Part shown: positions 11,416 through 22,559 of the stretch, in pieces
Position numbering within the stretch: position 1 is the first letter of the stretch
Layout: every line of letters starts with the position of its first letter
From: Imbricaverruca yamaguchii
Taxonomy: Eukaryota; Arthropoda; Thecostraca; Neoverrucidae
Length of the DNA: 64,000 nt
Reading direction: 5' to 3'
Assembly: GCA_034440575.1 (NCBI GenBank)
Contig: JAOTOL010001142.1
Coordinates: 62,001-126,000 of the forward strand
Notes under the pieces: model-generated
What the model saw: the letters and a program-made list of their open reading frames with translations, nothing else
Database searches by the model: none
Told to the model about the DNA's origin: nothing
Program-made: the position numbers and the translations under genes

Positions 11416-12208
11416 AAAATATTGTTTATGCAACCCAATCATATCGAGCGCATGGAAAATATCCATTTTTTATTTTTACATTGTGTAGTATGTTGTCTTT
11501 GACGACGAAAGAAATTCGAGATATGTTTTTTCTAGATTTTGTATTAAGAATCAGAGTATGGAGCGATGACGTCATCAATGGCAACCGATTGTAGGCCAAA
11601 CAGGGTTGAAGTCAGTTTGATTCATGATCTCGTAGCCTTGCAACCTCCGATGACCTCGGGTGACCTTATCTGATCTGCCCTTTACTTCCATGAACTTGAC
11701 TGACCTTTGGTGACCTCCTAGGGGTCATTTAAGCAAGGACTTGACCTTTAACATTTATTGACGAGAGAAGGGAGATTATAGGTATTTTTTTGGATGCTGA
11801 ATTCGAATTAAGTGGCATATTCAATCGTTTGAGCAGCGCTAATAGTCAAGTCCAATAAACGTCCGCATTCCAGATATTTAGTCCTTAGTAATAGATCGTT
11901 ATGGCTTGAAGGACAACGGTAGATCTCGCCCATATTTTTGGTGGTGGTCGTGTATGTGGGTATGCAGGAAAACATGCACTGGTCTGTATACAGACAGGTT
12001 TAGTGACAGGTGCAAGGTATTGTTCTATGAATACATGCTTCACTGGAGTGGCCATCTAGACACTGATCCATCATTCAACGGCAGACATTGACGCGGCGCC
12101 CCTGTTCGCCCGACAGTTCGGCTACACTCATGGTGGTAGTATTTACCGGCACGAAGCAGTGCAGAGACTGTGTTGCCTGGACCATCAGAGCTTTGCCGAA
12201 GCGGGTCT

Positions 12209-12505
12209 TTAGATCATTAGCTGTGGATCCGATATCGACTTGGCTAACGAACAAAAAAATAATTGATGTTTGGAATTTTCGGCCAGGAAGGTGTACACTT
12301 CTGAGGCTGTCGTGATCTGATGTGTGCGCGGACGGCAGAGACTTTCTCTCGCAGTCGCCCGTTTCATTGTGCCGCCGATGCCGTCACACGCCCCCTTTCC
12401 ATGAGCTGTTCCAAAGAACTGCCAGTCACATTTTAATCCAGTCTGTCTCGTGCTGGCAGATGTTAATAAAGGTGAAACGATTTTTGTATTGTCACGCGCA
12501 ACCAT
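12209..12505 (-). pseudogene. Inverted partial duplicate of the transposase-like gene
   Basis: A minus-strand segment in the left arm that duplicates 13175-13471 with two residue differences. It carries the motif AHGKGACDGIGGTMKRATA. The part of the gene encoded in the unpaired centre of the palindrome is missing, so this copy is 5'-truncated. Its presence makes the structure a head-to-head arrangement of one longer and one shorter gene fragment. Confidence 0.7.
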
Positions 12506-12845
12506 CAGAAAAGTAATGAATTTTAGACAGATTGGGGATCCGAGACTTCAGTTCCGGGATTAGTTTTTTTTTCTAAAAAAGACATGAACAGCAGTCGCGT
12601 TATGTTTGACCGAGTTTGACACGACGCAAAAGCTCTGATGGATTGTAACATCGTCCTCTCGCCAAAAGGAGATGAATGGGTGTATGGTGCATGATGCAGG
12701 GGATGATTATGCGAACAGTTATGAAGAACATCGGTCTAAGCAATGGGTCAGCACGGATCGGTGCAAACTAATTGCGTTGTTCAGACTCGAGGTGAATTTC
12801 TAGAGTTTAAGCAGTGCGGTCGTAAAACCGACCAAACATCATTAC

Positions 12846-13602
12846 GTGTCGGCTAACCAGAGCAAAACACTTGCAATCCTCAGGGAATCACTTCATCCTG
12901 GGGAAGGAGTGGTCGTAGGATATTTTTTTTCGGAAAATTTTACTTTTGTTATCCAGGACGAGGTTCAGTTACCATTGGGATGCGGGACAATGCACCATAC
13001 ACCCATTCATCTCCTATTGGAGAGAGGACGATGTTACGGTCCATCAGAGCTTTTGCGTCGTGTCAAACTCGGTAAAAAATAATGCGACTGCTGTTCATGC
13101 CTTTTTGAGAAAAAAAACTAATCCCGGAACTGAAGACTCGGATCCCAATCTGTCTAAAATTCATTACTTTTCTGATGGTTGCGCGTGACAATACAAAAAT
13201 CGTTTCACCTTTATTAACATCTGCCAGCACGAGACAGACTGGATTAAAATGTGACTGGCAGTTCTTTAGAACAGCTCATGGAAAGGGGGCGTGTGACGGC
13301 ATCGGCGGCACAATGAAACGGGCGACTGCGAGAGAAAGTCTCTGCCGTCCGCGCACACATCAGATCACAACAGCCTCAGAAGTGTACACCTTCCTGGCTG
13401 AAAATTTCAAACATCAATTATTTTTTTGTTCGTTAGCCAAGTCGATATCGGATCCACAGCTAATGATCTAAAGACCCGCTTCGGCAAAGCTCTGATGGTC
13501 CAGGCAACACAGTCTCTGCACTGCTTCGTGCCGGTAAATACTACCACCATGAGTGTAGCCGAACTGTCGGGCGAACAGGGGCGCCGCGTCAATGTCTGCC
13601 GT
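12846..13602 (+). pseudogene. Broken transposase-like gene in the palindrome
   Basis: Several short frames in one direction together resemble one protein. The first (12846 to about 12965) has FSENFTFVIQDEVQ. The next frame continues with TIHPFISYWRED and HYFSDGCARQYKNR (to about 13250). A third has AHGKGACDGIGGTMKRATA (to 13471). The last, from about 13441, returns to the second frame and ends near 13602. At least three frameshifts are needed. From memory, proteins combining FSEN-type, FSDG..QYKN and SHGKGxCDGIGGxxKR motifs recur in invertebrate mobile elements. The spaced acidic residues suggest a DDE-type transposase, but I cannot name the superfamily. The gene is non-functional as it stands. 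Confidence 0.6.
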
Positions 13603-14583
13603 TGAATGATGGATCAGTGTCTAGATGGCCACTCCAGTGAAGCATGTATTCATAGAACAATACATTGCACCTGTCACTAAACCTGTCTGTATACAGACCA
13701 GTGTATGTTTTCTTGCATACCCACATACACGAGTACCACCAAAAATATAGGAGAGATCTACCGTTGTCCTTCCAGCCATAACGATCTGTTACTAATGACT
13801 AAATATCTGGAATGCGGACGTTTATTGGACTTGACTATTAGCGTTGCTCAAACGATTCAATATGCCACTTTATTCGAATTCAGCACCCAAAAAAAACTAT
13901 AATCTCCCATCTCCCGTCAATAAATGTTAAAGGTCAACTCTTTGCTTAAATGACCCTAGGAGGTCACCAAAGGTCAGTCAAATTCATGGAAGTAAAATGT
14001 AGATCAGATAAGGTCACCGGAGGTTATCGGAGGTCGAAAGGCTACGAGATCACGAATCAAACTGACTTCAACCCTGAGTGGCCAGCAATCGGGTGCCATT
14101 GATGACGTCATCGCTCCATACTCGGATTTTTAATACAAAATCTAGAAAATACATATTTCCAATTTCTTTTGTAGTTAAAGAAAGCATACTACACAATATA
14201 AAAATTGAAAAACTGGATATTTTCCATGCGCTTGATAAGCTATGTGTCACGTGACCTTCGGTCACGTGACAAAAAAAATACATTGTCAAATTTAAAAATA
14301 AAGCAATTGAACGTGATCTTTGGTATATTACGAATCCAGCGATATATTTGTTTATGCAATTGTGTTGATTATAACAGAAGTTATGGCCATTTAAGGTTAA
14401 CCCTGCATCGTGACCATCAAAAAATGCCTGAGGCTATAACACACGTGCGGTTGGTCAGATCGAAATGGGAGTGTCACCATTGGATTTGGGGCGCTCAATT
14501 ACCCCTGTCCACCAATTTATGAAGAAATCCGGGATGGGTCGGTGTGTGGGGGGGGGGGCGGGTGTGACGCGTATTGGTGGACC

Positions 14584-14845
14584 ACACTGAGTGTTTTGCA
14601 TTGTAAAGAAACAGATTAGGTTTAGTTAGTGGATTGGCTCTCCACCTTTTGCTGCAAAATTGAAAATTGTGCGAAAAACAACAAAATAACTGGATTTCCC
14701 TCCACTGTGGAAGTACAACTTGCATCATACGATGCTGAGATTAGCAGATGCTGATGGATTATAAATCAGATTGCCTTTAAAAATCTGCTATGCCACTAAA
14801 CAACAATTTCATTGCCATACTGATGTTTGTGCACACCATTAATCA
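14584..14845 (+). mobile_element. Family F element, copy 1 (3' part after the palindrome)
   Basis: Continues the sequence broken off at 11058. GGATTGGCTCTCCACCTTTT, the AAATTG runs and the GAGATTAGCAGATGCTG tract correspond to 15965-16150 and 25850-26060. The right terminus was not found. Confidence 0.65.
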
Positions 14846-14849
14846 CACA

Positions 14850-15761
14850 TGTTCTCAACTCAAGTTCAATCAAGAATCAACTCATGGACCAATTACTTTT
14901 TAGGGTGAGTCACAAGTTGAACCAATTCTTTTCCCCAAAATAGATCTTGAGTTGTGAGTTGAATCACATCTTTCTATTTAAAAAAAAATAGTTGAATCAT
15001 GAGTGAATCATTCAAATCACAATGAGCCACTTCAGTTGTGACTCAAATGCCAGCTATGAGACAAATGATATAAAGCATGTGTCTTTGTGAATAGTATGCC
15101 ATGACCCAATGTATGGAGCAGAACATGGCACAATTATTCATGCTTAGCATCACAATTGTCAAATTGTCAGCCGCCAGTGAGTGAAGAATCAGGGGTACTG
15201 ATTAACCAAAAACCAAGGACAGTCACCACAAATAAGTACCTATTAATGTTAAGCTTCGTATTCATAATAAATATCATGCATGAGTCAATCCTAGTGCCAG
15301 GAACACAGAAAACAGAAATGGGTTGTGATCGTGAAAAATAATATTGAACCGAAACAGTTCTGCGCTGAAATAGGCACTGAGTAAAATAGCGTTCATATAA
15401 CATATACCACACGCACTTGTGACGCGCAGGTGACAAATAAGAAACAAAAGGCAGACAGAGGGTATGCTGAAATTATCCTTCAAGTCTGCATGACGTCAGA
15501 CGAAGGTTTTTTTATTCAATATGATATCAACTCGGTTGCGGAAAATGTTTCTGAAATCATAGAAACTTTCATTTTTGCTTTTTCTACAACCAAACATATT
15601 TATCTTCAGCTCACCAGGTTAGTTATAAACCTGTCTCGTTCTTTCCAGTGAACATTTAAAATGGGATGGCAAAGTTCGACCAGATGGCGACCTTTGCCAT
15701 CTTATTTTAACATGGGGTCAAGTACTCAGGTGACATTACAGTTTGAACTGTACAATCATGG
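14850..15761. other. Intergenic stretch
   Basis: No supported gene. Between about 14865 and 15050 there are loose repeats of TTGAATCA/TTGAGTCA-like 9-mers. The rest shows nothing recognisable. Confidence 0.35.
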
Positions 15762-16180
15762 CAGGGGCGTCTATTTGTATCTTTTTGGGGGCATGGCCCC
15801 ACAAATGTTGATCTTGGCCCCGTCAATGCTGATTTGGGCCCCCTCCAATTACCTAGGACATTTTTGTGCTGACACGAAAGCTTAAAAAAAATTGAAAATA
15901 GCATACTTCTTAGAAAACTTAGTTAACGCCAACCAGCACATTTTGTACTGAAGTGATAGACTTGAATTGGATAGTGGATTGACTCTCCACCTCTTGCTGG
16001 AAAATTGTGTGTAAGAAAAACAAATAAGAGTTCGATTTTCTTCCACTTTGCAAGCACAACTTCCATCATAAAATGTTGAGATTAGCTGATGTTGTTGCAT
16101 TTAACACCAGATTGTCTGACATAATCTGCAAAGCCACTAGATAACAATTGCACTGTCATGATGCTTGCACACATGTCCAA
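15762..16180 (+). mobile_element. Left end of hAT-like family F, copy 2
   Basis: Begins CAGGGGCGTCTATTTGTATC, followed by a GGCATGGCCCC subterminal tract and the body shared with copies at 10872 and 25637. It loses similarity near 16180, where the LINE-related sequence begins. Confidence 0.7.
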
Positions 16181-16271
16181 TAGCAAAAGCACATGGATCC
16201 ATGGAGCTTGACCTGCATTCATACCATTCTTAGTTTCCAGACATGCACATTGTCAAGCATGCACACAATCC

Positions 16272-16616
16272 ATGTCAGTCAACAGCAGTCAGTTATTGAG
16301 ATTGTGGATTGTGGATTGGAGTGAGGAGCTTCTGCAGGACTACAGGGCCCTTCTGGTCACCTTGAGGGGTAACAATAGAGTCATTGTAACAGCAATTCTG
16401 CCTAGGGCTAGAGCCTCCCCTGAGTGGAGCTCTAGGGCACTGGCAGCCAACACCAGGGTAGGTAAGCTCTGCCATGAGCTAGGTTTCACATTTGTAGAGG
16501 AGTGGTGCAGGTTTTATGCATTGTGGGACCTCTATCAGAGGGATGGCCTGCACTTCTCTGAGAAGGGGGTCCATGTGTTAGGCAAAGTGTACGAGCATGT
16601 CCTTCAGGGAAACTAG
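16272..16616 (+). pseudogene. LINE ORF1 fragment with SGNH/GDSL-esterase-like end
   Basis: An open stretch of 114 codons. Its end, QRDGLHFSEKGVHVLGKVYE, looks like the C-terminal Asp-x-x-His block of SGNH/GDSL hydrolases. Several CR1-group elements carry such an esterase in their first ORF. The N-terminal catalytic block is not seen, so the ORF is probably incomplete. The assignment rests on one motif plus its position before the endonuclease. Confidence 0.5.
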
Positions 16617-16853
16617 GAAATCGTGTGGGGGGGGATGAATTTGCATTGCCAACTCAGGAATATTCCAATAGTGTCAGCCAAGGCAATAGAACCTCAAAGT
16701 CAGCAAATAGGGACAGCAGCAGTTCAAGGGGACAGGGTGATAGTTCATCTACTGATAAAAGAACTCCTCAGTATAAAAAAGCCAAAGGTGGTTATGGAGC
16801 ATTTGTTAAGTATATGATGCTCAGAGTATCCGGTCCAAATTTGATGAGTTCAA

Positions 16854-18206
16854 GTGTTATGTTGCGTTGTTATGTTATGTTATGTTGTTGAGGAGGAACC
16901 AGATTTTGTTTGCATTACGGAGGCATGGGTCAGTGAAGGGTATTTTGGAGATAACTTGCAGGACTATGAGATCCAGGGATACAATATGTTTTCGTGCAAT
17001 AGGGGTCCAGCAATGAAAGGGGGTGGTGTAATGCTCTATATAAATAGCTTATTCAGTTCTCAAAAAGTAGCAGTTGGGGATAAAAATGTGTCTGTGGAGT
17101 CCATTTCGCTTGATGTCACTGTGGGAAAAGGCAACAGCAATACTCTGAGGATAGGAGCTTTCTACCGATCAGGAACCCTGCCACATTCTCAGCAACTGGA
17201 GCTTGACAAGGTGATTTGTGAGGAAATCAGTAGAAACTTTAAGAGGAAGTGCCATATCCTTGGTGACTTTAATCTAAAAGGTTATGAAAATGCTGGTGTT
17301 GGCACCCCATCATGCAAAATGTTTAGGAAATGCCTGGAAGAGGACCTGTTCTTACACCAGTTTGTATCGGAACCTACCAGGCATGGTTCATTCTTGGACC
17401 TTGTATTCTCGGATTTAAGTGACTTGGTTCAAGACTTGACTGTAGGCGAAACTCTGGGAAAAAGTGACCATAACATAGTTAGATTCAAGCCACATGTAGG
17501 GAAAATTATCAAGGATAATTTGGTAAAGGTTCCAAATTTCAACAGAGCAGACTTTAACGGCATGAGAGAGGCTTTAAGTGCCATCAGATGGGAAGAAGAA
17601 TTCTCCAATTTAAATGCCTGTGAAATGTGGGAAAAGTTCAAATCTTACTTGAAGGAAACTCAGATTAGACATGTCCCCCAAAAGCAAAGACGCAAAAGAA
17701 GGGTAGGAAAGCCAGCATGGCTTACACCAGACGTGATAAAAGCAATTAAGGCTAAGAAAATTGCATTTAGAGTTTTTAAAGAAGCCTCAAATGTCGTTAA
17801 TCTAAAGGCGTATCGAAAAGCTAGAGACACTGTGAAGCAAAAAACCAGAGCAGCAAAGCGAGCAAAAGAACTGGATTTAGCTAGAAACTGTAATGGGGAC
17901 AGTAAAAAGTTCTTTAGTTCCTACAAGCTGAGTAAAGTTTCTAGCACAATTGGTCCACTGGAAGTAAACGGGACTACATTGGGTGAGGATAGTGAGATGG
18001 TTGAGGAGCTGAGCAAGCAGTTTAAATCAGTGTTTACATTGAAAGATATGACCAATCTGCCGACCGTACACCATAGTTCAGTGACATGTGATCTGATAAA
18101 TGATGTTGATTTCATTGATAGTGATGTTGTTTACAATCATATCAGGAAAATAAAGCCAAACAAGGCAGCAGGACCTGATGAAGTTTATGCTAGGGTGTTG
18201 CGGTAA
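16854..18206 (+). pseudogene. LINE ORF2: APE endonuclease and start of reverse transcriptase
   Basis: A 450-codon frame. Endonuclease features include CITEAW near the start, GGVMLYI, GDFNLKG and SDHNIV in the order expected for APE-type nucleases. After a basic linker, the RT begins with IKPNKAAGPDEV. The frame meets a TAA at 18204-18206 inside the RT. In the same frame, the RT motifs KGERGKVENYRPVSL and QHGFRKGRSC continue after it. The true start is unclear, because the first codons read through a TTATG repeat. Confidence 0.75.
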
Positions 18207-19643
18207 ACTGAAAAGGAACTGGCATTTCCACTTAGTATAATATTTCGTAGATCAGTTTCACAAAATGAAATTCCAACCGATTGGAAAAGGGCAAATGTAG
18301 TTCCTATTTTCAAGAAAGGAGAAAGAGGGAAAGTTGAAAACTATAGGCCAGTAAGTCTCACATCCCTAGTCTGCAAGGTACTCGAATCAATTATCAAGGA
18401 TAGAATAGTTAGTTATCTGGAAGGTAGCAGATTGATTCAAGATACTCAACATGGATTTAGAAAAGGACGATCGTGTCTCACAAACCTCTTGGACTTTTTG
18501 AACTTCGCCATAGAATAATTTGATCAGGGAAGTCAGGTTCATGTAGCATATCTTGACTTTAGTAAGGCCTTTGACAAGGTACCCCATAAGCGGTTAATGA
18601 TACAACTTCAGTCCCATGGTATTGCAGGTAGCATCTTAAAATGGATAGAGTTGTGGCTTTCAGATAGACAGCAGAGTGATGCTAAATGGTACAAAGTCAT
18701 CATGGCAAAATGTTCTTAGTGGAGTCCCCCAGGGGTTAGTACTGGGGCCACTACTGTTCATTATATTTGTAAATAACATTGAAAGTGGCCTAAGCAGTAA
18801 AGTTTTGACATTTGCGGATGATTTGAAAGTCTTTAGGGCAATAACAGGTCAAGATGAGCATATCTCGTTGCAAAAATACTTAGATGAACTTGTGAAATTG
18901 TCCGAAGAATGGCAAATGAAATTCAATTTTGATAAGTGCAAAATCATGCATGTAGGTAAGGAGCATATGGATGCTCCATGCTTGATGGGTGGCCAAGTGC
19001 TATCAGTGACTCAACAGGGGAAGGATTTAGGTGTTATTCTAAACACAAAACTGGGGGCATCAGAACAGACCAAGGAAGCCAGGAAGAAGGCACTGGGAAT
19101 GATCGGGGCAATAAATAGGAATGTATCATACAGAAGTGAGGAAGTGATCAGGAAGCTTTACTGTGCATATGTCAGGCCACATTTGGAATACTGCATCCAA
19201 GCTTGGTCTCCTAGCTATGAAAAAGTTTGTTGGCTTTTAGAGAGAGTACAGAAAGAGGGCTACAAAAATGGTTAAAGGCATAGAGCAACCTGGCATATGA
19301 GGAAAGATTGAAGAAATTGAATATGTTTTCACTTAGATATAGAAGGCTGAGAGGAGATCTCATCGAGGTCTTTAAATTTGTCCATGGTCTAGAGAGTGGA
19401 TACCTTGGGGAAATGTTTGAATTGAACAGAAATGATGCAATTAGAGGTCATAAATTCAAAATTAAAGTTAACCACAGCAGAACAAGGTTAAGGCAAACTT
19501 TCTTCACCAACAGGGTAGTAGAACACTGGAACCAGCTGCCAGAAAACATTGCCAGTAGCAGCACATTGAACATCTTTAAAAACGGCATAGACAATCATAA
19601 TAAGAATAGAGGGCTTGCTTTTCAGTATTACAGGGAGGGCTGA
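18207..19643 (+). pseudogene. LINE ORF2: reverse transcriptase, broken by stops and frameshifts
   Basis: Continuation of the RT. YLDFSKAFDKVPH (palm motif A) and GVPQGLVLGPLLFI are present, and LTFADDLKVF holds the catalytic Asp pair. The C-terminal end has the usual FTNRVVEHWNQLPENIA. A second stop lies near 18518, a one-base loss near 18675 shifts frame, and further indels lie at about 19255-19300. The catalytic residues survive but the gene cannot produce a full protein. Confidence 0.8.
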
Positions 19644-19750
19644 TTGACAGATTTGGTGGGCAACTGGTTCAGTGTACAGAGTGCATCCAAGAAGGGCCCT
19701 TGTGGCTCATAGTTGCACTAATCTTTTATGTCTTCATGTCTTTATGTGTT

Positions 19751-21590
19751 TTAAGGTGTTTTATGAATTCTTCGAATTTATCATTTGAATGCAATGTTTA
19801 TGTATGTGACTAAGATGATGGGATAGCTCATTTTCTGCACAATTGCCTGCTTTTCAGGTTGAGAAAAATAACCCAAAAAGGGCTTTGAATAACGCGACAG
19901 GATGAAATAAATGTTTTTTTCTCAATAAAACAAAAATACAACATAACCTAACCTACCTCACTTTGGAGAAAAATAAAGCTAACAAACAACATTTTCAAAA
20001 TTTCAAGTAATATGCTTTCTCCTTTTTAAAATAGAAAACCAAACCCAATGTAACCTAATCTAACAAGCTATTTTTGAAGATAAACTCCATTTTATGTGAA
20101 ACTTTTGGGATATTTTCAAGAAAAAATCAAAATTAAAACACCTATATTAACCTGACCTAGCCAAACCTAGCCAATTGTTTGCATTATGGAGGCAAATGTG
20201 TGCATAACTTGTCTTGTTACCACCTTAAAACACAATATTTCTGGTTCGGCTAGGTTTCGTCAGTTTTTTTTTTAATTCAAGGAAATAGATTGCCTGATAT
20301 TTTTCCAGTTTTGTTTTTATAATTGTTTTCTCCAAAGGCAGGTTACACTGAAGTTAGGCTAGGCTATCTTACACCTTGAATGTATTTGTTTTTCTGCTGT
20401 TACATAATTCAATTCCCATTTTTGTGTTATTTTGTTCCGAACGTGAAAAGTAAGAACTTCCACAGAAAATGAGTGTTACCATGGTCTAAGTCTACCAAGT
20501 CGCATCCATAAATTTTGCATTTAAAATATAAATTCCAAAAATTAATAAAACACCTATAAAAGCGCAAATTTGTTATCACATCCTCTGTAAATACATACTG
20601 TTGAATGGAGAGTAGGAATTACATCCAAAAGAGGTGTGGAGTACATATGGCATAAAAACAATATTAAAAAAGATATAAGATAACCTAACATAACCCAGCC
20701 CAATTTTCCATGGAAGAAATTATTTGCTTTTATTGAAATTTTCCAGGCATTTTTCTCAAGTGTTTTCGGCTGAAAAACCTACCATAACCTAACCTAAACT
20801 AGCCTGCATTGCTATTTTTGTAATTCATGCTTTAAACATATTTCCAAAAAAATTATATTTTCTCACCACAAAGCCTAACCTGACCTGACTTAACCACCCC
20901 CCACTCCTTTGTATGCTTCATGGAGGTAAAATGTGTGTAGAACCTGTCTGGTGGTTGCCTTAAACTACAATAATGTCTGGGCTTTTGGGAATTTTTTTTT
21001 TCGGATTACGGTAATCTCTCCTTAACGTGCTGAACACGATGTAACCACTCATTTCCTCTTCACATGCATACTTTTCAATAGGGAGGTAACATGACTCCAA
21101 AAAAGGGCTTGGGTTGGAGTAATATAAGATGAAAAATAATGTTTAGAGTAAGGAAAAAGAAGATGTAACATACCCTTTTTTAAATTTAAAATTTAAAGGA
21201 AAAACTAACACAGAACAAAAGCCTGGCCTAACATAACTCGGCGAAACCTTTTGATGATTCATGGAGGTAAAATGGGTGTACAACTTGTGGTTACCTTAGT
21301 CTGGAATAATCCCTCTTTTTGTGCTACATAGTGCACATGATAAAAACATTGCACTTATTGCTTCACAAAGAACAATAACATGTTGAAAGTGCTATGTTTT
21401 TAGGAATGGATTCCTGGGCTAACAACATTTACTGAGTTGTCAATTTGCAGGTCAGATCTACATCATTTGTGTTAAGAAACATGATAAATTTAATAAAAAC
21501 CATACACCGGATTGTGCATAATAAATTATTCTGACGAATTCTGATGTAATTTGAATGCATCTTATATTCATATCATTGGAAAGTGACAAG
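19751..21590. repeat. AT-rich dispersed repeat with AACCTAACCT tracts (copy 1)
   Basis: Non-coding. It contains many short CTAACCTAAC, CTGACCTGAC and TAACCTAATC tracts (19945, 20055, 20145, 20675, 20785, 20875). A module with CTCATTTTC..GCACAATTGCCTGCTTTTCA and AAAAAGGGCTT is shared with 28000-28070 and, inverted, 47230-47320. The tracts resemble the arthropod TTAGG telomere unit but are scattered and degenerate, so they are not a telomere. Confidence 0.6.
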
Positions 21591-21595
21591 TTCTC

Positions 21596-22020
21596 ATGAT
21601 AGAAGCAGACGAAGTTAAAGTACTTCTATATCATCATGTAAGTGGTGAGTTTACTAACAAGACTGCTCTGGTATCACAGACACGCGATAGGACCACCAGG
21701 CAAGACAGCGATGTGCACGTGCCGAGATCGCGAACCAATATGGGCAAGCGACGTTTTTGTATTCGTGCGGCCAGACTCTACAATGCCTTGCCGCCCGATC
21801 TGACGCGGCTACCCATCCCTCTGTTTGGGTCTCACCTAAAGCGTCACCTGCGTAGGAACCCGGATTGTGGAGGCACTTAGCGACCGATTTGTGTGTCTGC
21901 TTTTATGACTGCTTGTAGACGATATCTGAATGTATGATACCTTTGCCGACCTCTTTTTATTTCGTGGTGCGAGGCTATACTAGCCACGAGCTAACTGTGG
22001 ATGGCCTTAATACATGTCTG
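21596..22020 (+). pseudogene. C-terminal remnant of a LINE reverse transcriptase
   Basis: About 94 codons (21596-21880) containing RTNMGKRRFCIRAARLYNAL and PPDLTRLPIPLF, the conserved end of many CR1/L2/Jockey-type RT ORFs. A stop and 3' UTR follow, reaching about 22020 (GAGGCTATACTAGCCACGAG). The upstream parts are missing, so this is a 5'-truncated insertion of a family different from the other LINEs here. Confidence 0.7.
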
Positions 22021-22559
22021 TCAAAACAACAAATTCACTTCAATAACATTAAAAACAGTAGGTGGCTCACTCTTCTTTAATGTTTAAAATCGATGACAGT
22101 GCTTTCCTGAATCATGTTTGAAGCGAATGTAGGAAGTGTATTTCTTTGAATGCAGAAGTCCTTTTAACCATATGGTATGTCCTTCACAGTGCTACTCCAT
22201 CCACATCCAACACCAACCCTGACACAACTTCAGGAACGCATCCATCTCCAAAGTAGGCTGTGAAAGAATGCATGTATTGCAGCATAACTAGTGTGAGCTG
22301 AATTACATTGTATCCCTGTTGCCGTATCATCCATCCTTGCCAATCCATGTAGCAGATGATCGACTTTCCTCAAACTGTCTGGAGAGCTTGCGAGTTGAAA
22401 TCACGTGTGAGTGATGAACCAGATGAACTACTCCTGGGTTCTTATATTGCAGTATTGCATTGCACAGTGGCATACCGAATGGAGGAGAGCATTTTGGGCA
22501 GTTCCCCCCACCCTCCTGATAGGTTGTAGGGCCCCCAATAATCCGCCGAGCTCGAAAAA
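22021..22559. repeat. Dispersed repeat shared with 30350-30660
   Basis: About 22180-22400 aligns with 30415-30620: CCTTCACAGTGCT, CATCCATCTCCAAAG, ATGTATTGCAGCA, and CCTTGCC followed by CAAACTG. Non-coding, family unknown. No gene is seen in the remainder. Confidence 0.5.

Larger units (their letters stand above)
11059..14583. mobile_element. 3.5-kb palindromic (foldback-like) element
   Basis: Two long inverted arms meet around a ~275-bp unpaired centre. The left arm is about 11059-12700 and the right arm about 12975-14583. The ends are GGTCCACCAATACGCGTCAC and its reverse complement. Inner landmarks pair exactly, for example 12610 with 13073 and 12505 with 13175. Arms are close in sequence: the two 98-codon stretches at 12209-12505 and 13175-13471 differ at two residues. 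It interrupts a family F element, whose 3' part resumes at 14584. Target duplication is unclear. A broken transposase gene spans the centre and right arm, and part of it is repeated in the left arm. Confidence 0.85.
16240..19750 (+). mobile_element. Near full-length CR1/L2-like non-LTR retrotransposon (defective)
   Basis: A LINE with, in order, an SGNH/GDSL-like segment of a first ORF, an APE-type endonuclease and a reverse transcriptase. It ends in a short TTTATGTC-like tail at about 19735-19750. The last ~190 bases recur as a 5'-truncated copy at 42403-42597 with the same tail, which fixes the 3' end. Stops and frameshifts disable the second ORF. The exact 5' boundary is uncertain. Confidence 0.85.
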
